DNA of 64,000 bases from Companilactobacillus farciminis KCTC 3681 = DSM 20184 (GTDB lineage: Bacteria > Bacillota > Bacilli > Lactobacillales > Lactobacillaceae): NCBI RefSeq assembly GCF_002706745.1, contig NZ_CP017702.1, forward strand, positions 1,674,001 through 1,738,000, in the 5' to 3' direction. Under the pieces are notes generated by a model. It was not told where the DNA came from and did no database searches. It worked only from the letters and a program-made list of their open reading frames with translations. Below are positions 48,458 to 56,074 of the stretch, in pieces. Positions within the stretch are counted from its first letter, which is position 1. Every line of letters starts with the position of its first letter. A program made the translations under genes and the position numbers.

Positions 48458-48940
48458 TTACTTATCAATTAAACCTATCTCTTTGGAATCAAAGCCATGA
48501 TCAATTAAGCCATTAAATTCTTCTTTTAATTCCGGTCTCGTTTCAGTAGTACCAGGAATGTAGTTAGCATCTTCGGTTCCAGCTGCTAAAGCATGTTTGT
48601 AATACCATTTTTTCCAACGTAAGAAATCTAATGTGTGTTGCAATGCGGCCATCTGGTCTTCCAAATCTGCTTCCTGTTCAGCCAAAAAGTCATAGCGTTC
48701 TTCAAGTGTCTTATCACCTGCCAAGCACAATTCAATAAACTTAGCTATGTGCTTAACTGGCAATCCAGCTTCCTTCATACAGCTGATTGTTTCTAAATAA
48801 TTGAAATCTGCGTCTTTAAAAACACGACGACCACTTTCATCTCGATCAACAAAAGGCAATAGTCCCTCTTTATCGTAATAACGTAATGTATAAGTACTGA
48901 TATTTAATTTTTCGGCAACTTGCCCAATGGAATATAACAT
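48458..48940 (-). CDS. MerR-family transcriptional regulator
   Basis: A 160-residue regulator starting at the ATG at 48940 (GAGG upstream). The helix-turn-helix is YSIGQVAEKLNISTYTLRYYDKEGLLPF, followed by the wing and a dimerisation coiled coil (about 75-115). The C-terminal part (WKKWYYKHALAAGTED) fits the aldehyde-responsive AdhR/YfmP-like subgroup with one sensor Cys (in ISCMKEAGLPVKHI) and another in LCLAG. It is divergent from an aldo/keto reductase gene whose promoter has MerR geometry. Confidence 0.9.
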   Translation of the reverse strand: MLYSIGQVAEKLNISTYTLRYYDKEGLLPFVDRDESGRRVFKDADFNYLETISCMKEAGLPVKHIAKFIELCLAGDKTLEERYDFLAEQEADLEDQMAALQHTLDFLRWKKWYYKHALAAGTEDANYIPGTTETRPELKEEFNGLIDHGFDSKEIGLIDK

Positions 48941-49031
48941 AATTATTCTCACTTTCCTCTTAACAGCTGTTCTAACTTTATACGTATTAATGTTCAAATA
49001 CAAATAAAATTAATTTTCTTATGTATTTCTC

Positions 49032-49062
49032 TTGACTTAGACCTAACTCTAACTTCTATATT
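49032..49062 (+). promoter_or_regulatory. MerR-type promoter of the aldo/keto reductase gene
   Basis: TTGACT (49032-49037) and TATATT (49057-49062) are 19 bases apart, the stretched spacing that MerR proteins correct. The spacer holds the dyad TTAGA-CCTAAC-TCTAA (49037-49052). Confidence 0.82.
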
Positions 49063-49104
49063 AGTAATCGTTGAAGCAAGACAAAATATTAAGGAGTATA
49101 TAAA

Positions 49105-50058
49105 ATGAAAACAATAAAACTTGGCAATAGCCAAATGAACGTATCCGCAACTGCTTTAGGAATCATGCGTATGGTACGTTTAGACCCTAAAGAAGCTACT
49201 AACGTGCTTGAAAATGTTCACGACAAAGGCATTAATTTCATTGATTCAGCCGACATTTATGGCAACGGCGATTCAGAAAGAATTTTTGGAAAAGCCTTCA
49301 AACAATCTAGTTTAAAACGTGATGACTTCTTCATTCAATCCAAAGGCGGCATTGTTCTCGACCCTAAGAAGAGTTCTGGAGAATTAGTTTTTGGTCAAAG
49401 ATACGACTTTTCTAAACAACATTTGATCGAAACTGTCGATAAAATTTTACAAAGAATGCAAATTGATTATTTAGACTCATTTTTACTACACCGTCCTGAC
49501 CCATTGATGGAACTTTCTGAAGTTGCCGATGCTTTTGATGAATTACAAGCTTCTGGTAAAGTGAGACATTTCGGAGTTTCCAACTTCAATCCAATGCAAG
49601 TAGAAATGTTGCAGTCAGAACTTAACCAAAAACTAATGATCAATCAATTACAGTTCGGTGTTATGCACACTGGCCCAATTCAATTTGGTTTGCACACTAA
49701 CATGCAAGACGACGCAAGTATCAATCGTGATGGCGAAATCATCGAATATTCCCGTCTTCACAATATGACGATTCAAGCTTGGTCACCTTATCAATACGGT
49801 TTATTCGCAGGAACTTTCATTGATAATCCTAAGTTCCCTGAACTCAATAACAAATTACAAGAATTAGCAGACAAATACGGAGTTACCAAAAATGCCATTG
49901 CTACAGCTTGGATTCTACGCCATCCTGCTAAAATGCAAGTTATCCTTGGTTCAATGAATCCCAAACATTTAGACGAGAGTATTGCTGGTACTGATATCAC
50001 CTTAACTAATCAAGAATGGTATGACGTATACTTCGCTGCTGGAAATGATTTACCTTAA
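49105..50058 (+). CDS. Aldo/keto reductase (YdhF-like)
   Basis: A 317-residue NADPH-dependent reductase. The tetrad is visible as Asp and Tyr in FIDSADIYGNGDSE, Lys in IQSKGGI and His in SFLLHRPDPL. Cofactor and C-terminal family segments are QLQFGVMHTGPIQ, TAWILRHPAKMQVILGSMNPKHLDES and TNQEWYDVYFAAGNDLP. AAGGAG precedes the ATG. It is divergent from, and by promoter geometry controlled by, the adjacent MerR regulator, so it probably removes the aldehyde that regulator senses. Confidence 0.92.
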   Translation: MKTIKLGNSQMNVSATALGIMRMVRLDPKEATNVLENVHDKGINFIDSADIYGNGDSERIFGKAFKQSSLKRDDFFIQSKGGIVLDPKKSSGELVFGQRYDFSKQHLIETVDKILQRMQIDYLDSFLLHRPDPLMELSEVADAFDELQASGKVRHFGVSNFNPMQVEMLQSELNQKLMINQLQFGVMHTGPIQFGLHTNMQDDASINRDGEIIEYSRLHNMTIQAWSPYQYGLFAGTFIDNPKFPELNNKLQELADKYGVTKNAIATAWILRHPAKMQVILGSMNPKHLDESIAGTDITLTNQEWYDVYFAAGNDLP

Positions 50059-50063
50059 TATAC

Positions 50064-50099
50064 GAAAAAACACTCACATTTTTTTGCGAGTGTTTTTTT
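50064..50099 (+). terminator. Bidirectional terminator between the aldo/keto reductase and dus genes
   Basis: AAAAAACACTC pairs with GAGTGTTTTTT with T runs on both strands. Confidence 0.9.
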
Positions 50100-51093
50100 A
50101 TTCACCAGGATCGATTCGATCAATAATCGCCCTAGCATCATCAGTTGTTTTAGTTTGCATCAAGTCATTTCGAATAGCCGAAGCACCCTTCATACCACGA
50201 ACGTAAATCTTGAAGAAACGTTGCAATGGTGCAAAGTGACCCGGAATTCCTTTGGCAACAAATTGATCATACAAATCAAGTTGATAGCGCAACAAATTCA
50301 ATAATTCATGTTCAGAGTGATGTTGAGGAGTTTTTTCAAAGGCATAAGGATTCATAAAGATTCCCCGTCCTATCATAATCCCATCAACACCTGGGTGAGC
50401 ATTAGCCAAATCAATCCCAGCTTGATAATCGGCAATGTCACCATTGATTTGTAACAAGGTATCCGGAGCATAAGTGTCACGCATTTGAACTAGATCATCA
50501 ATCAATTCATAATGAGCTGGCACTTTACTCATTTCTTCTCGAGTACGCATGTGAACTGTCAAAACTGGAACTTGTTGTTTCAATAAGAATGGTATCCAAG
50601 TTTCATATTCATGCACATCGCTGTAGCCAATTCGAGTTTTTACAGTCACAGGTAAATCACTTTGACGAGCACCTTCAATGACCTCTTTAGCAGTATCGAA
50701 ATGACGAATCAAGTCACTACCACTGTGATTTTTGATAACGGCAATGTCTGGACAGCCCATATTGATGTCGATTGCTTCGTAGCCTTGCTTTTCTACTTCT
50801 TTAGCAGCTTTGGCAAAGTCAATCTCTGAGTTACCCCACAATTGTACGATTGGCTTAGGATTTTCAGCTGGATCGATATACAAACGACCCTTAGTAGTTT
50901 CTTTAGCTAACGGATGAGTGATACTCAAAGCGTTAGTAAATTCAGTATAAAAATTATCTGGAACTGTGGCTTTCATCACGACTCGACGAAAAACTGAGCC
51001 AGTTACAGCTTCCATTGGTGCCAAACTAAAGAAAGGACGATTCTCTTCTTTAGCTTTTTTGGCGATGCGATTCCAGTATGCTGACTGGGTCAC
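50098..51093 (-). CDS. tRNA-dihydrouridine synthase, paralogue 1
   Basis: FMN enzyme that reduces uridines of tRNA to dihydrouridine. The start is the GTG at 51093, preceded by GGAAGTGAG and in register with the GTG start of the second paralogue. This gives 331 residues, beginning MTQSAYWNRIAKKAKEENRPFF. Key segments are LAPMEAVTGSVFRRVV, DINMGCPDIAVIKNHSGSDLI with the catalytic Cys, TVKTRIGYS, INGDIADYQAG and GIMIGRGIFMNPYAF. The C-terminal helical domain binds tRNA. Confidence 0.94.
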   Translation of the reverse strand: MTQSAYWNRIAKKAKEENRPFFSLAPMEAVTGSVFRRVVMKATVPDNFYTEFTNALSITHPLAKETTKGRLYIDPAENPKPIVQLWGNSEIDFAKAAKEVEKQGYEAIDINMGCPDIAVIKNHSGSDLIRHFDTAKEVIEGARQSDLPVTVKTRIGYSDVHEYETWIPFLLKQQVPVLTVHMRTREEMSKVPAHYELIDDLVQMRDTYAPDTLLQINGDIADYQAGIDLANAHPGVDGIMIGRGIFMNPYAFEKTPQHHSEHELLNLLRYQLDLYDQFVAKGIPGHFAPLQRFFKIYVRGMKGASAIRNDLMQTKTTDDARAIIDRIDPGE

Positions 51094-51238
51094 ATTCTCA
51101 CTTCCTATCACAATAAATTACAATACTATCAACTATACCGAGTTTGGTCAGTTTATTGCAAGCTTTAAGTTTTAATTTGCAATTATATAATTATTTCTAT
51201 ATCATACTAAGCAGACTTTAGGAAATTAGGTGAAAACC

Positions 51239-51304
51239 ATGGAATTATCAAACATCATGGCTTGTATGCCTGCAAATGATGAAGGACGTTTTTCAGCAAA
51301 ATAA
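51239..51304 (+). CDS. Possible 21-residue leader peptide before the MFS gene
   Basis: The reading frame MELSNIMACMPANDEGRFSAK starts at an ATG five bases after AGGTGA and stops 16 bases before the MFS start codon. The stop lies just ahead of the TTTAGGAG of the next gene. It could be a leader peptide coupling translation to the exporter, a genuine small protein or chance. Confidence 0.35.
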   Translation: MELSNIMACMPANDEGRFSAK

Positions 51305-51320
51305 AATTTAGGAGTCTAAA

Positions 51321-52493
51321 ATGAAAAACGTCCGCAATACCGTACCATCTATTTTATTAATTATCGTTCTGGTAGGTTTTCCACAGATCAGTGAATCAAT
51401 TTTCACACCTGTCCTGCCACAACTTAGTACCAATATGAATGTATCAGCCTCTACAGCTCAACTCACCATGAGTATCTATTTTATTGCTTTTGCCCTAGGA
51501 GTATTTTTCTGGGGACAATTATCAGACAAAATTGGTCGTCGAAAAGCTATGAATTTAGGCATCATTGTCTATCTAATCGGAAATGTCGGCTTGTATTTCA
51601 GTCCCACGTTCAAACTTTTATTAGTTTCACGATTTATCCAAGCATTAGGTAGCAGTGTCGGCTCAGTCGTCACCCAAACTATTATGCGTGAAAGTTTTGA
51701 TGGCATTAAAGGTACCCAAGTGTTTTCCAAAGTTGGTGCTGCAATGGCTTTATCACCAGCTTTTGGTCCTCTGATTGGTGGTGCCATTGAAACCTACTTA
51801 GGTTATAAAAATGTCTTCAGTGGCTTGATCATGATGGCCATTTTAGTTTTGCTATACAGCTATACTCGCTTACCTGAAACAAGAGATACCAATAAAATCA
51901 AACGAATTTCACTATTAAAAGTTACTATTAAGTTACTTCAAGATCCAATTGTTTGGGGATATGGTATTTTGATTGGTGGCATCAATGGAATACTCTTTGG
52001 CTACTATTCAGAAGCACCCTTTATCTTTATAGAACATTTCGGCTTTTCATCAGTCAAGTATGGTTCTCTAGGTCTAACAATAGCTCTAGCTAGTTTAATC
52101 GGTGCTTTTATCGTTAATATTTCTGTCAAATATATCAAATCTGAAACAATTGCCCTATTAGGATTAACCTTCAGTGTGATATCTGCATTACTACTGTTAA
52201 TAAGTCTACAATTCGACCAAGTACACTTAATGATTGTCGGCTTTTTCTTAATTTTTTTAGGTTTAAACACGACTTTGCCAATTACTTTGAATTTGGCCTT
52301 AAAAGGCTACGAAGATATTATTGGTAGTGCCAGCGGGATTTTTAGTCTCGGCTATTATTTAATTGTCAGCTTATTGACCTATCTTGTTAGCTTTATTCAC
52401 AACGGAACAATTTATGCTTTACCAAGCTTCATATTAGTAACCAGCTTGATTATGCTAATAATTTACTTGCCAATCGGTTTAAAAAAGAAATAA
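51321..52493 (+). CDS. MFS multidrug transporter (Bcr/CflA type)
   Basis: A 390-residue protein with twelve hydrophobic helices. The motif-A loop is GQLSDKIGRRKAMNLG between helices 2 and 3, and the helix-5 antiporter motif region is KVGAAMALSPAFGPLIGGAI. The beginning FPQISESIFTPVLPQLSTNMNVSASTAQLTMSIYF fits the DHA1 Bcr/CflA drug exporter group. TTAGGAG precedes the ATG. The natural substrate is unknown. Confidence 0.9.
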   Translation: MKNVRNTVPSILLIIVLVGFPQISESIFTPVLPQLSTNMNVSASTAQLTMSIYFIAFALGVFFWGQLSDKIGRRKAMNLGIIVYLIGNVGLYFSPTFKLLLVSRFIQALGSSVGSVVTQTIMRESFDGIKGTQVFSKVGAAMALSPAFGPLIGGAIETYLGYKNVFSGLIMMAILVLLYSYTRLPETRDTNKIKRISLLKVTIKLLQDPIVWGYGILIGGINGILFGYYSEAPFIFIEHFGFSSVKYGSLGLTIALASLIGAFIVNISVKYIKSETIALLGLTFSVISALLLLISLQFDQVHLMIVGFFLIFLGLNTTLPITLNLALKGYEDIIGSASGIFSLGYYLIVSLLTYLVSFIHNGTIYALPSFILVTSLIMLIIYLPIGLKKK

Positions 52494-52588
52494 TCTTACA
52501 AGCATCGCAATTTGCGGTAGTTTTTTTTAATTTGCATTGTAAGCGTATTAATGAAATACTAAAAACATAATCTTTAAGGGGGCTAATT

Positions 52589-53197
52589 ATGGTCGAACTA
52601 TACATCGTAAGACATGGTGAAACTGACACTAACTATACTGGTAAAATCAACGGTTCCGCAACTGACTTGAGTTTAAATGGAACTGGTAAAAAACAAGTTG
52701 AACATTTAAAAGAACATCTCAATATCAACGACTTTGACGAAATCTTTGCCAGTCCATTAAAGCGTGCTCAAGAAACTGCCGCTATTTTGAATCAAGATAC
52801 TTTAGAAATTCAAACTGACAAACGCTTAAGAGAAATCAATTATGGATCATGGGACGGTCTTTTGGCTGACGACGTTCACGAAAAATATCCTAATTGCTTC
52901 GACGAAAATGGCTATTTAACTAAAAATTATTCAGATTATTCACAAAACGCTGAAACTTATCAATCAGTGTTGGATCGTTTACAATCATTTATTGACGACA
53001 TGAGCAATAAAGGCGATAAAAAGATTCTAGTTGTCTGCCATGGTTTCGTGACTCGTTCTTTTGTACAACTAGTTACTGAAACACCAGACATTGAAGATAT
53101 TTTGGAGCCAATCAATGCTTCAGTAACGCAAATTAAAATCTCTAACAAAACTGGTCGTACTTATTTAGGTTATTACGGACGACTAGAAAACATTTAG
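52589..53197 (+). CDS. Histidine phosphatase family protein (PGAM-like)
   Basis: A 202-residue phosphatase. The phosphoacceptor motif is YIVRHGETDTNY (His9). The second Arg and acid are in FASPLKRAQETAAIL and LREINYGSWDG, and the second His is in LVVCHGFVTRSF. The size and motifs fit cofactor-independent broad phosphatases of the GpmB/PhoE type rather than glycolytic phosphoglycerate mutase. AAGGGGGC precedes the ATG. Confidence 0.93.
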   Translation: MVELYIVRHGETDTNYTGKINGSATDLSLNGTGKKQVEHLKEHLNINDFDEIFASPLKRAQETAAILNQDTLEIQTDKRLREINYGSWDGLLADDVHEKYPNCFDENGYLTKNYSDYSQNAETYQSVLDRLQSFIDDMSNKGDKKILVVCHGFVTRSFVQLVTETPDIEDILEPINASVTQIKISNKTGRTYLGYYGRLENI

Positions 53198-53214
53198 ATT
53201 TAAAAATGAGGACA

Positions 53215-53252
53215 CAAAAAGAGCACTAGGTGACCACACCTAGTGCTTTTTT
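53215..53252 (+). terminator. Terminator after the histidine phosphatase gene
   Basis: An 11-bp stem AGCACTAGGTG / CACCTAGTGCT with loop ACCA, followed by TTTTT. Confidence 0.92.
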
Positions 53253-53426
53253 GGATACGGAATAACCGAGAATAGTCATCCCTTGTTTGATGTATCAACT
53301 ACATTATAACAATAAATAACAATTATTACAGTATTTTTTGAAACTAAACATTAGCCTAACACTTTAAAAACAAGTAATATATAATGATGTAGTTAATTTT
53401 TTCAAATAGTAAGGAAGTAATTAAAC

Positions 53427-54416
53427 GTGACAAAATCAACTTTCTGGCCGGATATTGCCGCCAAAGCTAAATCAGAAAACCGCCCCTTTTTCACAATGGC
53501 ACCTATGGAAGCCGTCAGCAATACGGTTTTTCGACAAGTAATCGCTAAAGCTTATGCTCCAGATACTTTTTTCAGTGAATTCGTCTACGCTAAAGGTATC
53601 ACTGATCCAACAACTAAATTTCCAGTTGACGGACGTTTATATGTTGATAAAACTGAATCAAAGAAACTCGTTGTTCAATTGTGGGGTAACGTCGCAGAGG
53701 ACTTTGAATCTGCTGGTCAGGCTATCCAATCACAAGGCTTTCCCGCAATCGATATCAACACTGGTTGTCCCGATAAAACTGTTATCAAAAATCACGGTGG
53801 CAGCGACTTAATCAGACATCACGACGACTTAATAAAAATCGTTGAAGCTGCTAAAAAAACTAATCTCGCTGTCAGCATCAAAACTCGTCTTGGATACAGT
53901 AAGGCGGAAGAATTCAAAGAATGGATTCCTTTTTTGCTAGAACAACACGTTGATCTATTGACGATTCACTTACGTAGCAAGATGGAAATGAGTAAAGTTC
54001 CTGCTCATTTTGAAGTTATCGACGACATTATCAAAATGCGTGACGAAATTGCTCCAGAAACCCTCATCCAAATTAATGGAGATGTCGAAGATTTCCAAGC
54101 AGGATTAAAATTAGCTCAAGAACATCCCGGACTAGATGGAATCATGATTGGCCGTGGTGTCTTCCACAATCCTTTTGCCTTTGAACCAGTACCTAAAGAG
54201 CATTCATTAGATGAATTGTTGGGACTTTTGAGAATGCAGTTGGACCTATTCGACAAGTTTGCCACTCACTACGACGTTCCCCGTTTTCCAGCCTTGAAAC
54301 GTTTCTTCAAAATCTACGCTCGCCCAGAATTAGGCGCTACCGATTTGAGGAATGAAATGTTACAAGCTAACTCAACTGATGAAGTACGAGAAATTCTAAA
54401 TAAGTTTCAAAAGTAA
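53427..54416 (+). CDS. tRNA-dihydrouridine synthase, paralogue 2
   Basis: 329 residues, GTG start after AAGGAAG. It is closely related to the product of the gene at 50.1-51.1 kb over its whole length: MAPMEAVSNTVFRQVI, DINTGCPDKTVIKNHGGSDLI with the catalytic Cys, SIKTRLGYS, INGDVEDFQAG and GIMIGRGVFHNPFAF. The two copies lie 2.3 kb apart in opposite orientation. They probably modify different tRNA positions, but which positions cannot be read from sequence. Confidence 0.94.
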   Translation: MTKSTFWPDIAAKAKSENRPFFTMAPMEAVSNTVFRQVIAKAYAPDTFFSEFVYAKGITDPTTKFPVDGRLYVDKTESKKLVVQLWGNVAEDFESAGQAIQSQGFPAIDINTGCPDKTVIKNHGGSDLIRHHDDLIKIVEAAKKTNLAVSIKTRLGYSKAEEFKEWIPFLLEQHVDLLTIHLRSKMEMSKVPAHFEVIDDIIKMRDEIAPETLIQINGDVEDFQAGLKLAQEHPGLDGIMIGRGVFHNPFAFEPVPKEHSLDELLGLLRMQLDLFDKFATHYDVPRFPALKRFFKIYARPELGATDLRNEMLQANSTDEVREILNKFQK

Positions 54417-54459
54417 AAAAAAGATTGTATTTTGAATTTTTCAGAATACAATCTTTTTT
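54416..54459 (+). terminator. Bidirectional terminator between the dus and rpmA genes
   Basis: AAAAAGATTGTATT-TGA pairs with TCA-AATACAATCTTTTT with T runs on both strands. Confidence 0.9.
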
Positions 54460-54476
54460 ACGATAATTTTTTAAGC

Positions 54477-54749
54477 TTAATATACGGAGACCTGTTTCTT
54501 ATTTCTCCCTAATCTTTCAAATTTTACAGTACCAGCTTTTAAGGCAAACAATGTATCATCACTTCCACGACCAACATTAGTCCCAGGATGAATCTTAGTA
54601 CCTCGTTGCCTATAAATAATAGAACCTGCTTTTATTCTTTGACCATCTGCTCTTTTGGCCCCGAGTCTACGACCAGCTGAATTGCGACCGTTTGATGTGG
54701 ATCCACCACCTTTATGGTGAGCAAAGAATTGTAAATTCATTTTTAACAT
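54477..54749 (-). CDS. rpmA: Ribosomal protein L27, outside its usual operon
   Basis: 90-residue large-subunit protein whose N-terminus reaches the peptidyl-transferase centre. The Firmicutes leader MLKMNLQFF before [13 protein letters not shown] is the Prp-protease cleavage region, and the rest ([43 protein letters not shown]) is canonical. In Firmicutes rpmA sits in rplU-prp-rpmA. Here neither rplU nor prp is present; it follows an SDR gene by 16 bases and ends in a terminator. It is either an extra copy or a relocated one. Confidence 0.95.
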   Translation of the reverse strand: MLKMNLQFFAHHKGGGSTSNGRNSAGRRLGAKRADGQRIKAGSIIYRQRGTKIHPGTNVGRGSDDTLFALKAGTVKFERLGRNKKQVSVY

Positions 54750-54765
54750 AATATTTCTCCTCTTT

Positions 54766-55515
54766 TTAGTAATCTCTTTGATTAGTAGAACGTAAAATTA
54801 TTTCATTGATTCCAACATTATCAGGAGTACTGATTGCATACACCACAGCGTTGGCTACATCTTCAGCTTTCAAACCAGCATCTGTTTCATTTTTTAAGAC
54901 GTCTGCTTTCATTTTTTCATCACTAATGGTAGAAGCTAAACTCGTTTGGGAATGACCGGGTGAAATCAAAGTTGATTTGATACCATTTCCCACTTCTTCT
55001 ACACGTAAGCCTTCCATAATAGCTCGCATGGCAAATTTAGTAGCTGAATAAACAGCAGAGCCTGCACCTACGAAATGACCAGCTACTGAATCGGTGACAA
55101 TAATTTGACCATTATGTTGATTCTCCATGATTGGCAAAACATGTTTAATTCCATATAGAGCACCTTTCAGATTAACGTCAATCATCCTCTCCCATTCATC
55201 CGATTTACCATCTCGAAGTAATGAAACAGGCATTAATCCAGCATTGTTAAACAACACATCCACTTTATGAAAATTACTAATTGTGAAATTTACTAAGTCT
55301 TTAATATCTTTTTCCTGAGTAACGTCAGTGACCTTATATACAGCTTTAATGTCGTATTTTTCAATTAAATCTTTTGTGATTTTTTTTAATTTAGCTTCGT
55401 TTCTTGCAGCCAAAACTAGTTGTGCACCATTTTCAGCTAATTTAACAGCAGTAGCTTTTCCGATACCACTTGAAGCACCAGTAATGATGATAGTTTTACC
55501 CTGAATATTTTTCAT
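54766..55515 (-). CDS. Short-chain dehydrogenase/reductase
   Basis: A 249-residue NAD(P)-dependent oxidoreductase. The cofactor loop is [13 protein letters not shown] (about 12-24), then LFNNAGLMP, the catalytic Ser in VTDSVAGH, and Tyr and Lys in [13 protein letters not shown]. Substrate unknown. It is divergent from an HxlR-type regulator 149 bases away and is followed by rpmA on the same strand, so the L27 gene is probably on its transcript. The ribosome site before the ATG is weak. Confidence 0.93.
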   Translation of the reverse strand: MKNIQGKTIIITGASSGIGKATAVKLAENGAQLVLAARNEAKLKKITKDLIEKYDIKAVYKVTDVTQEKDIKDLVNFTISNFHKVDVLFNNAGLMPVSLLRDGKSDEWERMIDVNLKGALYGIKHVLPIMENQHNGQIIVTDSVAGHFVGAGSAVYSATKFAMRAIMEGLRVEEVGNGIKSTLISPGHSQTSLASTISDEKMKADVLKNETDAGLKAEDVANAVVYAISTPDNVGINEIILRSTNQRDY

Positions 55516-55613
55516 AATTGATTATCTGAGACCTATAACCTTTCTATTGATATACTTGTTAAGATAAAAACAATATTTATATCATAAATCATTATTCAAA
55601 TTATTCTAGAACG

Positions 55614-55646
55614 CACTTTAAAGTGGGTTATTAACTTGCAGGTAAG
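55614..55646. promoter_or_regulatory. Candidate operator for the HxlR regulator
   Basis: A perfect 12-bp palindrome, CACTTTAAAGTG (55614-55625), and a second dyad, ACTT-GCAGGT-AAGT (55633-55646), lie between the divergent SDR and HxlR genes, just before the regulator's start. Confidence 0.5.
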
Positions 55647-55664
55647 TATCATGGAGGGAAAAAT

Positions 55665-56045
55665 ATGGCAAAAGCAAAAAATGAGTTTACTAATGGTGCT
55701 TCATTAACATTGAAAATACTTGGTACTAAATGGAAACCACTGATAATTTGTCATTTAATCGACGGTCCTCTAAGAACGCTAGAATTGCAAAGACGTGTAA
55801 AAGGTATATCCGCAAAGGTATTAGTTGAACAGCTAAAACAATTAGAAGCAGACGAAATTATTGATCGAAGAGTATTCAACGAAGTTCCACCACATGTTGA
55901 ATATAGTTTGACAACTACTGGTCATTCTTTAGCAAAGGTTTTAGGATCAATGTCTTATTGGGGAGAACAGCAAGCTCAACAGTTAAACAACAACGGACAA
56001 AATATTAAATTGGAGTATTTGGATCACGAAAAATGGACGAAATAA
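55665..56045 (+). CDS. HxlR-family transcriptional regulator
   Basis: A 126-residue winged-helix protein. Family segments are LKILGTKWKPLIICHLIDGPLRTLELQRRVKGISAKVLVEQLKQLEADEII and the wing PPHVEYSLTTTGHSLAKVL. A single Cys29 is present; relatives such as YodB and HypR sense quinones or disulfide stress by Cys, though at other positions. ATGGAGGG precedes the ATG. It probably controls the divergent SDR-rpmA unit. Confidence 0.92.
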   Translation: MAKAKNEFTNGASLTLKILGTKWKPLIICHLIDGPLRTLELQRRVKGISAKVLVEQLKQLEADEIIDRRVFNEVPPHVEYSLTTTGHSLAKVLGSMSYWGEQQAQQLNNNGQNIKLEYLDHEKWTK

Positions 56046-56074
56046 AAAAGCAGCCGCTTAGCTGCTTTTTTTAC
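56044..56074 (+). terminator. Bidirectional terminator
   Basis: AAAAAGCAGC-CGCTTA-GCTGCTTTTTTT lies between the HxlR gene and the convergent transporter operon. Confidence 0.9.

Noticed and set aside
52530..52545. CcpA box in front of the histidine phosphatase gene
   Set aside because: TGTAAGCGTATTAA breaks the consensus in the right half at two fixed positions.
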